Shown here in pieces: positions 27,670 to 36,769 of a stretch of 64,000 bases of DNA (position 1 is its first letter; the number at the start of each line of letters is the position of its first letter). Made by a program: the position numbers and the translations under genes. The notes below the pieces were generated by a model. That model was not told where the DNA came from. It worked only from the letters and a program-made list of their open reading frames with translations, and ran no database searches. Source of the DNA: Neobacillus niacini (GTDB taxonomy: Bacteria > Bacillota > Bacilli > Bacillales > Cytobacillaceae); assembly GCF_019749295.1 (NCBI RefSeq), contig NZ_JACWFG010000008.1, forward strand, positions 186,001 to 250,000, in the 5' to 3' direction.

Positions 27670-30315
27670 ATGGAAACAAAAGAAATTACCATGCCGACGA
27701 AGTATGATCCACAGTCGATTGAGCAAGGGCGTTATGATTGGTGGGTTAAAGGAAAGTTTTTTGAAGCGCAGAATGATGAAGGAAAGAAGCCATATACAAT
27801 CGTTATCCCGCCGCCAAACGTTACCGGTAAGCTGCACTTAGGGCATGCGTGGGATACAACATTGCAGGATATCTTGACACGCATGAAGCGGATGCAGGGC
27901 TATGATGTTCTCTGGCTTCCGGGAATGGACCACGCCGGGATCGCAACTCAAGCAAAAGTTGAAGAGAAGCTTCGCGGCGAAGGCAAGAGCCGTTATGATT
28001 TAGGGCGCGAAAAGTTCGTTGAGGAAACCTGGAAGTGGAAGGAAGAATACGCTTCACATATCCGTCAGCAATGGGCGAAGCTAGGTTTAGGATTAGATTA
28101 CAGCCGTGAACGTTTCACATTGGATGAAGGCTTGTCAGCAGCCGTACGCGAAGTATTTGTAACACTCTATAACAAAGGACTTATTTATCGCGGCGAATAC
28201 ATTATCAACTGGGATCCATCTACAAAAACAGCATTATCGGACATCGAGGTTATTTACAAAGATGTTCAAGGTGCTTTCTATCATATGAAATACCCGTTAG
28301 CTGACGGTTCAGGACATATTGAAGTAGCCACTACTCGTCCAGAAACCATGTTAGGTGATACAGCTGTTGCTGTTCATCCTGAGGATGAGCGCTACAAGCA
28401 TTTAATTGGTAAAACTGTAATTCTTCCAATCGTTGGTCGTGAAATTCAGATTGTTGGTGATGACTATGTAGATATGGAATTCGGTTCTGGGGCAGTTAAA
28501 ATTACACCAGCACACGACCCGAACGATTTTGAAATCGGCAATCGTCACAATCTTGAGCGTGTTCTTGTGATGAACGAAGACGGCACGATGAATGACAGAG
28601 CTGGAAAATATAAAGGCATGGACCGTTTTGAATGCCGTAAACAAATTGTTAAAGACCTTCAAGAACAAGGTGTTCTTTTCAAAATTGAAGAGCATTTACA
28701 CTCTGTTGGTCATTCCGAGCGCAGCGGCGCAGTAGTTGAGCCTTATCTTTCAACACAATGGTTTGTAAAAATGCAGCCGCTTGCGGATGAAGCGATTGCT
28801 CTTCAAAACAAGGAAAATAAAGTAAACTTTGTTCCTAACCGCTTCGAAAATACTTATCTAAGATGGATGGAAAATATCCGTGACTGGTGTATTTCCAGAC
28901 AGCTATGGTGGGGTCATCGAATTCCGGCTTGGTACCACAAACAAACGGGTGAAGTATTTGTTGGTCATGAGGCTCCTGCCGACATTGAGAATTGGGAACA
29001 GGATAAAGATGTATTGGATACGTGGTTCAGTTCTGCACTTTGGCCGTTCTCCACAATGGGCTGGCCGAATGTGGAGGCAGAAGACTTTAAGCGTTTCTTC
29101 CCAACCGATGTACTTGTAACAGGTTATGATATCATCTTCTTCTGGGTATCACGTATGATTTTCCAAAGCCTTGAATTTACAGGTGAAAGACCATTTAAAG
29201 ATGTTCTCATCCATGGTTTAGTTCGCGATGAACAAGGACGCAAAATGAGTAAATCTCTTGGTAACGGTGTGGACCCGATGGATGTTATCGCCAAGTACGG
29301 TGCCGATTCCTTACGTTACTTCCTTTCAACCGGAAGCGCGCCAGGTCAAGATTTACGCTTTAGCTTTGAAAAAGTAGAATCGACTTGGAACTTTGCGAAT
29401 AAAATTTGGAATGCCTCTCGTTTTGCATTAATGAACATGGATGGCATGACACATGAAGAGATTGATTTTAGCGGAGAAAAGTCAGTTGCAGATAAATGGA
29501 TTCTAACGCAATTAAATGAAACCATTGAAACCGTTACGAAGCTTTCAGAGCGCTATGAATTCGGAGAAGCTGGCCGTGCTCTGTACAACTTCATCTGGGA
29601 TGATTTCTGTGATTGGTATATTGAAATGGCAAAGCTTCCATTATATGGTGATGATGAAGCAGCGAAGAAAACAACGCGTTCGATTCTTGCACATGTTTTG
29701 GATCAGACAATGCGTTTGTTACATCCATTCATGCCATTCATTACCGAGGAAATCTGGCAGAACCTGCCACACAGCGGTGAATCAATCACAACTGCAAAAT
29801 GGCCGGAAGTAAATCCTGCAAACAGTGATGAACAAGCATCACAGGAAATGAAGATGTTAATGGAAATGATTCGTTCCGTTAGAAACATCCGTGCTGAAGT
29901 AAACACGCCAATGAGCAAGAAAATTAAAATGCTTGTAAAGGCGAAGGATGATTCAGTTTTAGCAGCGATTGAAAAGAATCGTTCTTATATTGAAAAGTTC
30001 TGTAACCCTGAAGAATTACAAATGGGTATCAACCTTGAGACACCTGAAAAGGCTATGACAGCGGTGATCACTGGTTTGGAAATCATTCTTCCACTAGAAG
30101 GACTGATTAACATTGAGGAAGAGATTGCCCGCCTGACAAAGGAATATGATAAATTTACAAAAGAAGTAGAGAGAGTAGAAAAGAAGCTTAACAACGAAGG
30201 CTTTATGAAGAAGGCGCCTGAGAGTGTTGTTGCTGAAGAACGTGCAAAAGAAAAAGATTATCGTGAAAAAAGAGCGTTAGTAGAAGCTCGTTTAAATGAG
30301 TTAAAAGGTTTATAA
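27670..30315 (+). CDS. valS: Valyl-tRNA synthetase
   Basis: 881 residues from the ATG at 27670 behind AAAGGAGATGG; the longer frame runs back into the T-box terminator and cannot be translated from there. Class I synthetase: the HIGH-type motif is in [12 protein letters not shown] (near residue 50) and the KMSKS loop in [11 protein letters not shown]. The editing (CP1) domain sits between them (about 190-345), with [12 protein letters not shown]. The last 65 residues form the Val-specific coiled-coil arm. Regulation by the upstream T-box is visible. folC follows after a terminator, as in B. subtilis. Confidence 0.98.
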   Translation: METKEITMPTKYDPQSIEQGRYDWWVKGKFFEAQNDEGKKPYTIVIPPPNVTGKLHLGHAWDTTLQDILTRMKRMQGYDVLWLPGMDHAGIATQAKVEEKLRGEGKSRYDLGREKFVEETWKWKEEYASHIRQQWAKLGLGLDYSRERFTLDEGLSAAVREVFVTLYNKGLIYRGEYIINWDPSTKTALSDIEVIYKDVQGAFYHMKYPLADGSGHIEVATTRPETMLGDTAVAVHPEDERYKHLIGKTVILPIVGREIQIVGDDYVDMEFGSGAVKITPAHDPNDFEIGNRHNLERVLVMNEDGTMNDRAGKYKGMDRFECRKQIVKDLQEQGVLFKIEEHLHSVGHSERSGAVVEPYLSTQWFVKMQPLADEAIALQNKENKVNFVPNRFENTYLRWMENIRDWCISRQLWWGHRIPAWYHKQTGEVFVGHEAPADIENWEQDKDVLDTWFSSALWPFSTMGWPNVEAEDFKRFFPTDVLVTGYDIIFFWVSRMIFQSLEFTGERPFKDVLIHGLVRDEQGRKMSKSLGNGVDPMDVIAKYGADSLRYFLSTGSAPGQDLRFSFEKVESTWNFANKIWNASRFALMNMDGMTHEEIDFSGEKSVADKWILTQLNETIETVTKLSERYEFGEAGRALYNFIWDDFCDWYIEMAKLPLYGDDEAAKKTTRSILAHVLDQTMRLLHPFMPFITEEIWQNLPHSGESITTAKWPEVNPANSDEQASQEMKMLMEMIRSVRNIRAEVNTPMSKKIKMLVKAKDDSVLAAIEKNRSYIEKFCNPEELQMGINLETPEKAMTAVITGLEIILPLEGLINIEEEIARLTKEYDKFTKEVERVEKKLNNEGFMKKAPESVVAEERAKEKDYREKRALVEARLNELKGL

Positions 30316-30330
30316 TAAGAAGAAAAGAAG

Positions 30331-30361
30331 ACGAGTCCTTTCTGTAAGGATTCGTTTTCTT
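30331..30361 (+). terminator. Intrinsic terminator after valS
   Basis: 10-bp stem ACGAGTCCTT/AAGGATTCGT (one G:T), loop TCTGT, then TTTCTTTT. Confidence 0.7.
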
Positions 30362-30391
30362 TTAGAAAAAAATAAAGTTGGGGTGCCAGAA

Positions 30392-31714
30392 ATGTTTACA
30401 ACCTATAAAGAAGCCCTTGATTGGATACACGGGAGATTAAGACTAGGAATTAAACCAGGTCTTACCCGAATGGAATGGATGATGGAGAAACTGAGCCATC
30501 CTGAACTAAAAATGAAAACCGTCCATATTGGCGGCACAAATGGAAAAGGTTCGACTGTAACCTTTTTGCGTTCGATTCTCGAAGCAGCCGGCTACTCTGT
30601 AGGAACCTTTACCTCACCATATATTGAACAATTTAATGAAAGAATTTCTGTAAATGGAAAGCCAATCTCTGACGAGGAAATACTGCATTTGACCAATGTG
30701 ATTGCACCGCTTGCGGATGAATTAGAAGAAACAGAGCTTGGCGGACCGACGGAGTTTGAAGTAATCACAGCAATGTCCTTCTATTACTTTGCCAATGTGA
30801 ATCAAGTGGATATTGTCCTCTATGAAGTAGGACTAGGCGGCAGGTTTGATTCTACAAATATCATTCAGCCAATCGCTTCAATCATAACTAGCATTGGACT
30901 TGATCATACGAATATCCTTGGACATTCATACGAAGAAATTGCCTTTGAAAAAGCGGGTATCATTAAAGAAGGCACACCTGTTTTTACAGCAGTTAAAAAT
31001 GAGAATGCGATGAAAGTAATAGAGGAACAGGCTGATATCAAGCATGCACCTCTATATCGGTTAAATCAGGAGTTCTCCATTACCGCTCACAATCCGAAGG
31101 AACATGGCGAAGAGTTTACTCTAAGAAATGCAGAAGGCAAATATGAACAAGTTGAAATTAACATGATTGGTCAACATCAAACAGAAAATGCATCATTAGC
31201 GATAATGGCTGCACAAGGGATTGATCAGCATGAAGAATTTTCAATTTCTATAAATGATATAAGGACTGGCCTAAAAACAGCGTACTGGCCAGGAAGATTT
31301 GAGATTCTTTCTAATACTCCACTTGTTATCATTGACGGTGCACATAATGATGAGGGGATATCGGCCCTAGTCCATGAACTTTCCACTCGGTATGCTAACC
31401 ATACCATTCATATTGTGTTTGCGGCATTAAAGGATAAGAAACTGAATAAAATGATTGCTCAATTGGATTTAGTTGCAGATGAAATCTCTTTTGTATCATT
31501 CGATTTTCCTCGAGCAGCGGAGGCAATTGATTTGTATTCCATAAGTCAATCAACCAATAAGAAACTCGGTGAGAATTGGAATGCCCATCTTGCAAATTGT
31601 ATCCAAAATCTTCAGCCAGATTCAGTGCTCGTTGTTACGGGCTCTTTATACTTCATCTCTGAGGCTAAACCGTATTTAAGTGAATTTTTGAAAAACAATA
31701 CCATTTCACTATGA
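30392..31714 (+). CDS. folC: Folylpolyglutamate synthase / dihydrofolate synthase
   Basis: 440 residues from the ATG at 30392; a GTG three codons earlier lies in the GGGGTG binding site. It adds glutamates to folates and couples dihydropteroate with glutamate. Mur-ligase fold: P-loop HIGGTNGKGST (near residues 47-57), EVGLGGRFDSTN, ITSIGLDHTNILG and DGAHNDEG in the C-terminal domain. Length matches Bacillus FolC. In B. subtilis comC follows soon after; here a GGDEF gene and a pilus locus intervene. Confidence 0.97.
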   Translation: MFTTYKEALDWIHGRLRLGIKPGLTRMEWMMEKLSHPELKMKTVHIGGTNGKGSTVTFLRSILEAAGYSVGTFTSPYIEQFNERISVNGKPISDEEILHLTNVIAPLADELEETELGGPTEFEVITAMSFYYFANVNQVDIVLYEVGLGGRFDSTNIIQPIASIITSIGLDHTNILGHSYEEIAFEKAGIIKEGTPVFTAVKNENAMKVIEEQADIKHAPLYRLNQEFSITAHNPKEHGEEFTLRNAEGKYEQVEINMIGQHQTENASLAIMAAQGIDQHEEFSISINDIRTGLKTAYWPGRFEILSNTPLVIIDGAHNDEGISALVHELSTRYANHTIHIVFAALKDKKLNKMIAQLDLVADEISFVSFDFPRAAEAIDLYSISQSTNKKLGENWNAHLANCIQNLQPDSVLVVTGSLYFISEAKPYLSEFLKNNTISL

Positions 31715-31786
31715 CAGGCTAAAGTACTTTTGATAAAATGAAACCATCTCGATTTCAAAATAATGCAGGTGAGGAGGGGGAGTGAA

Positions 31787-33505
31787 ATGGCTGTTGATCA
31801 AAAAACAAAGAATACAATTTTTCTTATGTGGTTATTGCTAGTTCCAGCTGGAATGTATTTTACTTATCAAAAATACCCTCCTCATTTCTCAGGTCAATGG
31901 TTAGAACTGTTCGCCTTTTTAACACTTACGGCTGTTGTTGCATTTATGCCAATGGTTATCAATAATACTCCGATCTTTTTGATTCAATGGGTATCGCTTG
32001 CTACATTTTTAAGCTTTGGTTTGTTCATTGAAATGGTCTTTGCTCAAGCAGCGGTCATTGTGCTTCTTCTAAGGCTTCGAGTTCAAAAGGATCAATATTT
32101 TCGAATACCGCTAAATTTAATCATGTTTTTCTTGGTATCGTTATTTAGTGGATTTGTTTACTATTCACTAGGAGGAAAAACAGGACCTAGTTTATTACAT
32201 GACACAAATGCCATATGGCTTGCAGCATTATATGCTGTAGTCAATTACTTTCTTAATCAGGTTATTATTTCGTTTTATTTCTATGCTATCTATAAAAGTA
32301 AGGAATCCTACTTTGGGAAGGATTTCATCGTTGAAACCATTACAACATTTTTAACCTTGCCTCTCGGCTTTGTGCTCTATATGTTCTATAACCAACTAGA
32401 ATTAATCGCATTATTAATAGTGGCTTTCCCGTTTGCAAGTTTATCCATCATTTTTAATTTGTATTATTCCACTGAAAAAATTAATGAGTATTTACAAAAA
32501 GCCGCTGAAATCGGCCACCAGATGGCAGAACGTCTTGAGGTTAATGGAGTTATTGACCTGTTTATCCAAAAACTAAGTGAAATGCTCCCGGTTGACTATG
32601 CTTATATTATGGAAGTGGTAAATGATGAAGAAGAACTTCAATTATCCAGGCGGATAGAAGGGGGTTCATGGTTAACAAGCGATATAGTAAAGGTTAGAAA
32701 AAATGAGGGAATTAGCGGTTTTGTTTGGGAAAAACAAAAAGGCTACTTATATAATTCAAAAAAAGATTGGCAGTCTTTTTCGAAGGGATTACTCCCTGTT
32801 GATGCAGAAAGTGTTTTAGCGGTACCAATTGTCAGAAATAAAAAAGTAATTGGGGTACTAATACTCGCTTCAAAGCGGAAAAGAGCATACGAAAAATCAC
32901 AGTTAATGATTGTTGATATTCTTTGTTCCTATTTTGCAGTGGCGATGGAAAATGCGAAGCACTATGAACTCACAAAAACACAAAGTGAACGATGCGCATT
33001 AACGAAATTATATAATTATCGATACTTTGAAAAATTACTGACAGATGAATTTGATAAGTTATTCCAATTTGAAAGAAAAGTTTTATCATTAATTATCCTA
33101 GATATCGACCATTTTAAAGCAGTAAATGACACGTACGGTCACCAAAGCGGAAACGAAATTCTATGTGAATTAGCTAATAGATTAACGAATCTTGTAGGTT
33201 CGAGAGGAACAGTCGCCCGATATGGCGGCGAGGAATTTGTCGTTCTCCTGCCTGAAGCACAAAAGGAAGAAGCTTTCCAGATGGCAGAGATGATCAGGCA
33301 ATCAATCGCCAACTGGCCATTTATTTTACAGCAATCTTTAGATTTTAATCAGCATCAGGTGAAAATAACTGCCTCCATTGGGGTAGCAACTGCACCAGAG
33401 GATGCAGAAGACCCACTAGCTTTGGTCCGACATGCAGATAGGGCGTTATATGTTGGGGCGAAACGGGCAGGGAGAAATCGGGTTGCGGAATATTCGACGT
33501 GTTAA
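31787..33505 (+). CDS. Membrane GAF-GGDEF diguanylate cyclase
   Basis: 572 residues from the ATG at 31787 (AGGAGGGGG before it). About six to seven membrane helices occupy residues 10-225, followed by a short coil, a GAF-type sensory domain (about 235-385) and a GGDEF domain (about 400-570). The active-site loop is RYGGEEF, an active variant, and LDIDHFKAVNDTYGHQSG shows the metal and substrate region. No RxxD inhibitory site precedes the loop, so product inhibition through it is unlikely. It should make c-di-GMP from GTP. The neighbouring PilB has a c-di-GMP-binding type N-terminus. Confidence 0.92.
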   Translation: MAVDQKTKNTIFLMWLLLVPAGMYFTYQKYPPHFSGQWLELFAFLTLTAVVAFMPMVINNTPIFLIQWVSLATFLSFGLFIEMVFAQAAVIVLLLRLRVQKDQYFRIPLNLIMFFLVSLFSGFVYYSLGGKTGPSLLHDTNAIWLAALYAVVNYFLNQVIISFYFYAIYKSKESYFGKDFIVETITTFLTLPLGFVLYMFYNQLELIALLIVAFPFASLSIIFNLYYSTEKINEYLQKAAEIGHQMAERLEVNGVIDLFIQKLSEMLPVDYAYIMEVVNDEEELQLSRRIEGGSWLTSDIVKVRKNEGISGFVWEKQKGYLYNSKKDWQSFSKGLLPVDAESVLAVPIVRNKKVIGVLILASKRKRAYEKSQLMIVDILCSYFAVAMENAKHYELTKTQSERCALTKLYNYRYFEKLLTDEFDKLFQFERKVLSLIILDIDHFKAVNDTYGHQSGNEILCELANRLTNLVGSRGTVARYGGEEFVVLLPEAQKEEAFQMAEMIRQSIANWPFILQQSLDFNQHQVKITASIGVATAPEDAEDPLALVRHADRALYVGAKRAGRNRVAEYSTC

Positions 33506-33506
33506 T

Positions 33507-33538
33507 AAAAAAGGTGTTCCGACGCGGAACACCTTTTT
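33507..33538. terminator. Bidirectional terminator between GGDEF gene and pilus genes
   Basis: Perfect 8-bp stem GGTGTTCC/GGAACACC with a 5-nt loop, A run on the left and T run on the right. It lies between convergent genes, so it can end both transcripts. Confidence 0.85.
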
Positions 33539-33541
33539 GGC

Positions 33542-34843
33542 TTAGTTATAGGATACTATTGGCTTTATTTCTTCAGCCCAATCCATAAATTGGTCAGAGA
33601 TATCAATGGTTTTGTCGCCGTCTTGAATAATTCCGAGTGAACACTTTTCATCAAATTTAACCTTATTATAGCTTTCGGAATAAATCGGATAATTATATAG
33701 ACTTGAATCTCCAGTAATGGTCCCTTTAACGCATATTTTTGCGGTTGTCGAGAATTGTGTAAAATCAATATCAGTCATATCTGCATTTCCGATAACGTAA
33801 ATAGATGAATGCTCTAATTTCTTAAGTTTATCTTGTCCGTCACCAAATTTGGCGTTGCCCACAACAACAATGGTTGAATTATGAATCCCCTGATTTACTG
33901 TTTCAAATTGTGCATTTCCTTTTACAAGAATTTTGGAATTATGAATTCCATTAACTTGTTTATTAAATAAAGTAGTAGTGCCAGGCACTCCGGTAATATA
34001 TAAGGTTGAATCTTCAATCCCTTTGTTTAATTGTTTAATAAATTGAACGCCCTTATCGAAAACTAGTATTGAATCTGTTATTTCAGAAGGCTTTTCTACG
34101 CTAATTAACTGATTGTAACTACAATTTACTGTATCAAAAACATCTCTGCCATTGTTTCCATTTCCAAATGCTTCTGAGGAACAGGGAGACACATTTGTTG
34201 GCTTTGGAATTAATGTTGTATAATCGTGATTTTGAGCAGGGATTAATTTTTCTTTTATTTCGGATTTATCGATTGAAAACGTAAAGACAAATTTTCCAGT
34301 TAGCTTTTTTTCAGGCTGCTGATTCGTATGTCCAAAGCTTTCATAGCTGAATTCTATCTGTTCGACTGTCTCCTTAGCTGTAGTATTGCAAGTTGGACAT
34401 AATGGTGAAGGTGAAAGATTTTTTATTTTAAAGTAAGTTTTGGTAGGTGTATCAATATCCTTACTAAGGGCTGTTCCGAAAGCTGGGAAAAGAGGAGAAC
34501 TATTAAAGGCCTGTATCAGTTTTTCACCAAGCTTTTTCTCGTATTCTTCAATTTTATCATCTGTAAGCGGTACTTTGTTTACATAGTCATTCTGAATCAA
34601 AGTTTTAATTTCACTTTTCTTTAGAGCAATTTGTTGGTGGAAGAAATCCTTCAACAACGTATTGTAGTATTGAACTCCCATTTCCGCTGCATCAACAGTT
34701 TGGATATCGGTCTCTGCTTTTTTCACCTGTTTTACATTGTTGACAGATGCCCCCATAACAGCCAAACCTAGTACGGAGAACACCGTTATCGTTAACAGCA
34801 CAATAACCAGTGTCATCCCTCTTTCGTTTTTTAAGTACTTCAC
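33542..34843 (-). CDS. PilX/GspK-like pilus-assembly protein
   Basis: 433 residues. It begins MKYLKNERG|MTLVIVLLTITVF, a type III prepilin-like leader with cleavage expected after Gly9. The usual Glu at +5 is missing (Ile14), which is characteristic of GspK-like tip pilins. Large soluble body; two Cys pairs occur (SPLCPTCN and CSSEA...NCSYN). The C-terminal half has repeated NS-x-I-x-V-x-GNAxF strands (about 265-365), suggesting a right-handed beta-helix like polymer-forming or autotransporter-type domains. Last gene of a three-gene minus-strand operon of minor pilins. Confidence 0.75.
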   Translation of the reverse strand: MKYLKNERGMTLVIVLLTITVFSVLGLAVMGASVNNVKQVKKAETDIQTVDAAEMGVQYYNTLLKDFFHQQIALKKSEIKTLIQNDYVNKVPLTDDKIEEYEKKLGEKLIQAFNSSPLFPAFGTALSKDIDTPTKTYFKIKNLSPSPLCPTCNTTAKETVEQIEFSYESFGHTNQQPEKKLTGKFVFTFSIDKSEIKEKLIPAQNHDYTTLIPKPTNVSPCSSEAFGNGNNGRDVFDTVNCSYNQLISVEKPSEITDSILVFDKGVQFIKQLNKGIEDSTLYITGVPGTTTLFNKQVNGIHNSKILVKGNAQFETVNQGIHNSTIVVVGNAKFGDGQDKLKKLEHSSIYVIGNADMTDIDFTQFSTTAKICVKGTITGDSSLYNYPIYSESYNKVKFDEKCSLGIIQDGDKTIDISDQFMDWAEEIKPIVSYN

Positions 34844-34855
34844 ATAAATTCCTCC

Positions 34856-35311
34856 CTATAACCTGGAAATAATCGTTTTAACCTCATATGTCTGGCTGGG
34901 TTGCTTTTTATCCTTAATAATGATTTTTATATACAAAGGCTGAGTTGTACTCACAGTGGTGGTGGGGGAAAATGGTGTTTCTGTTACCCCTTTATAATCA
35001 ATCAATGAGTATTCAAAGCTAGGATTGGATAATTCGATTGTTTTGTCCGTACTAATTAATTGTATTTTGCTGGAATTTGGACCGTCCACCTTAATGTCAT
35101 AAGATCCATAGGACTCATGGAATTTTGTAATCGAGGTAACGACAATATTCATTTCCTGTTGGATAGAAACTTTCTCCTTGGATTTCTTTGAATAGTTAAA
35201 GCCATCCATCAGAACACCATAAAGAAGAATACTAACAAACGAAACAATGGCTAGGGTAGCTAATAATTCTATTAGGGTAATCCCATTTTCATTAGAAAGG
35301 GATTTATTCAT
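34856..35311 (-). CDS. Minor pilin-like protein (PilW/GspJ type)
   Basis: 151 residues starting MNKSLSNENG|ITLIELLATLAIV: a classical prepilin signal with cleavage after Gly10 and Glu at +5, followed by the hydrophobic assembly helix. The remaining approx. 115 residues are a beta-rich globular domain. It is expected at the pilus tip or as a minor pilin, processed by the prepilin peptidase encoded at 42668. It lies 12 bp from the next minus-strand gene, with GGAGG in between. Confidence 0.8.
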   Translation of the reverse strand: MNKSLSNENGITLIELLATLAIVSFVSILLYGVLMDGFNYSKKSKEKVSIQQEMNIVVTSITKFHESYGSYDIKVDGPNSSKIQLISTDKTIELSNPSFEYSLIDYKGVTETPFSPTTTVSTTQPLYIKIIIKDKKQPSQTYEVKTIISRL

Positions 35312-35326
35312 GTATTGTAATCCCCC

Positions 35327-35815
35327 TTAATTTTCAAAGTACGTAAAAGCTTCAGATACGATTTTCGTCCCTTTTTTTACCTTTACATGTATTTTCGCAA
35401 GAGAGGAATGTAGATTTGGATCACTCTTAGTATCCACCAACACTTCAACATGAAAGTTCTGACTCATTAACTTTAATGTCAGGACTTCGCTGCTTTTTGT
35501 TATATCCTCAGTTAAATTAAGTTTAGGGTAGCTTGCTTTTGGAATTGTAGTACCGATTGAAGTCTTTGAAAAAGTAATTAAGTTTTTTAATTCCAAATTC
35601 TTATCTGCGTTAACTTTGAAATCTTCCTGTACTTCTCTGGCAATATTTGTAGCTTTCATTTTGTCGGACGAGATTGCATTATATTGAAATGAGTTTGTAA
35701 AAAACGTCATAAAGCTTAATAGGATAATAGATAAAATAACAATAGAGGTTAATAATTCTATCAACGTTACCCCTTTTTCATTTTTGAGTAAAATGAACAA
35801 ATAATCACCTGCCAT
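35327..35815 (-). CDS. Minor pilin-like protein (PilV/GspI type)
   Basis: 162 residues as read from the ATG at 35815. A TTG at 35800 with AGGTGA just before it is a good alternative start and would give the more usual short leader. The prepilin motif is KNEKG|VTLIELLTSIVIL, with cleavage after Gly and Glu at +5. The rest is a small beta-rich domain. It is the first gene of the divergent minor-pilin operon and shares its upstream region with the pil operon on the other strand. Confidence 0.78.
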   Translation of the reverse strand: MAGDYLFILLKNEKGVTLIELLTSIVILSIILLSFMTFFTNSFQYNAISSDKMKATNIAREVQEDFKVNADKNLELKNLITFSKTSIGTTIPKASYPKLNLTEDITKSSEVLTLKLMSQNFHVEVLVDTKSDPNLHSSLAKIHVKVKKGTKIVSEAFTYFEN

Positions 35816-35828
35816 CTTCGTTTACTAG

Positions 35829-35965
35829 GGTAAATTTACCTAGATAAAAAGTTTTTCGCCTTCTTTCAAAATGCCTAATAGTATTATACAATAATTAGTG
35901 TGCGAAATATGTCTAATTTTAATGGAAATGAACTAAAAATGTAATATTTTAAATAAAAATGTAAT
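35829..35965. promoter_or_regulatory. Divergent control region of the two pilus operons
   Basis: The 180-bp gap between divergent operons contains a perfect 12-bp palindrome GGTAAATTTACC (35829-35840) next to the minor-pilin start. Two copies of TAAAAATGTAAT occur at 35934-35945 and 35954-35965, exactly 20 bp apart, next to the other operon. These are candidate operators; no regulator is identified. Confidence 0.45.
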
Positions 35966-35995
35966 TTAATAGAGAAAGAGAAGAGGAGTTAATGT

Positions 35996-36754
35996 ATGCA
36001 AACAATCATATGGGCCTTTGGTGCTATGCTGCTTTCACTTTTGGTTATGTCCTTTTTATCACTTGGTTTCAATTTAAAAGGAAAGCTTGCTGTGGCTTTA
36101 TTGTCCTTTGTCATCGCCCTAGGTGGACTTTTTGCTGTTAATTTTGTCGCGCTGTGGCAAATTTTATTGCTATTGTTCGTTTTAACCTTTTTTGTTTCAT
36201 ATATTATGGACAGTCGATTAGGACGAGCATTATATAATACATCCTCAGGTGAAGAAGTGATAGTTGAAGAATTTGAACTTACTTTTTCGAATCAGCAAAC
36301 AGAAAATAAATCTGAGTATGATTTACTAGATTTAGATGAGATAGAAGCAGCACCTGCTTCTGAGATAAATGTTACTGCTAGTTTAATTCCATCTGAATCA
36401 GAGCAAATTCAGAATTTGGATGATGATAGTGAAGATATTTTTATTCAAGAGAGTGATCTTGAAGCAATAGATGTAAAAGAAACTCCTTTGGAAGTAGCAC
36501 CAGGTTACTTATCTGAGATTGAAAATTTGCTGCTAGAAGAGACTGACAAAATAGCAGACTCTGCAGAAGACGACTGGCTTTCTGAACTGGCAGACCTTGA
36601 AGCGAAGGAAGACAAAGAAACAAGTAACGAAGAAAACCAATTAGATGATGGTGAGCTGGAATTACTATTCGGTTTCGAGGAAGCAGCTGCTGCGGCAAAT
36701 GTTGAGACGGAAGACAAGGGTTCAAATAAAAAAATTGAATTAGTTAAGAACTAG
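35996..36754 (+). CDS. Acidic membrane protein of unknown function at head of pil operon
   Basis: 252 residues; start ATG with AGAGGAGTT ahead. Three closely spaced hydrophobic segments (about 4-23, 29-49, 53-72) make a membrane hairpin-like N-terminus. From about residue 80 to 245 the protein is strongly acidic and apparently disordered (many Glu/Asp), ending in a short basic tail (KKIELVKN). I do not recognise a family. It stands first in the plus-strand pilus operon, 15 bp before the VanW/G5-like gene, so a role in pilus assembly is inferred from position only. Confidence 0.7.
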   Translation: MQTIIWAFGAMLLSLLVMSFLSLGFNLKGKLAVALLSFVIALGGLFAVNFVALWQILLLLFVLTFFVSYIMDSRLGRALYNTSSGEEVIVEEFELTFSNQQTENKSEYDLLDLDEIEAAPASEINVTASLIPSESEQIQNLDDDSEDIFIQESDLEAIDVKETPLEVAPGYLSEIENLLLEETDKIADSAEDDWLSELADLEAKEDKETSNEENQLDDGELELLFGFEEAAAAANVETEDKGSNKKIELVKN

Positions 36755-36769
36755 AAAGGGGGCGAGCTG

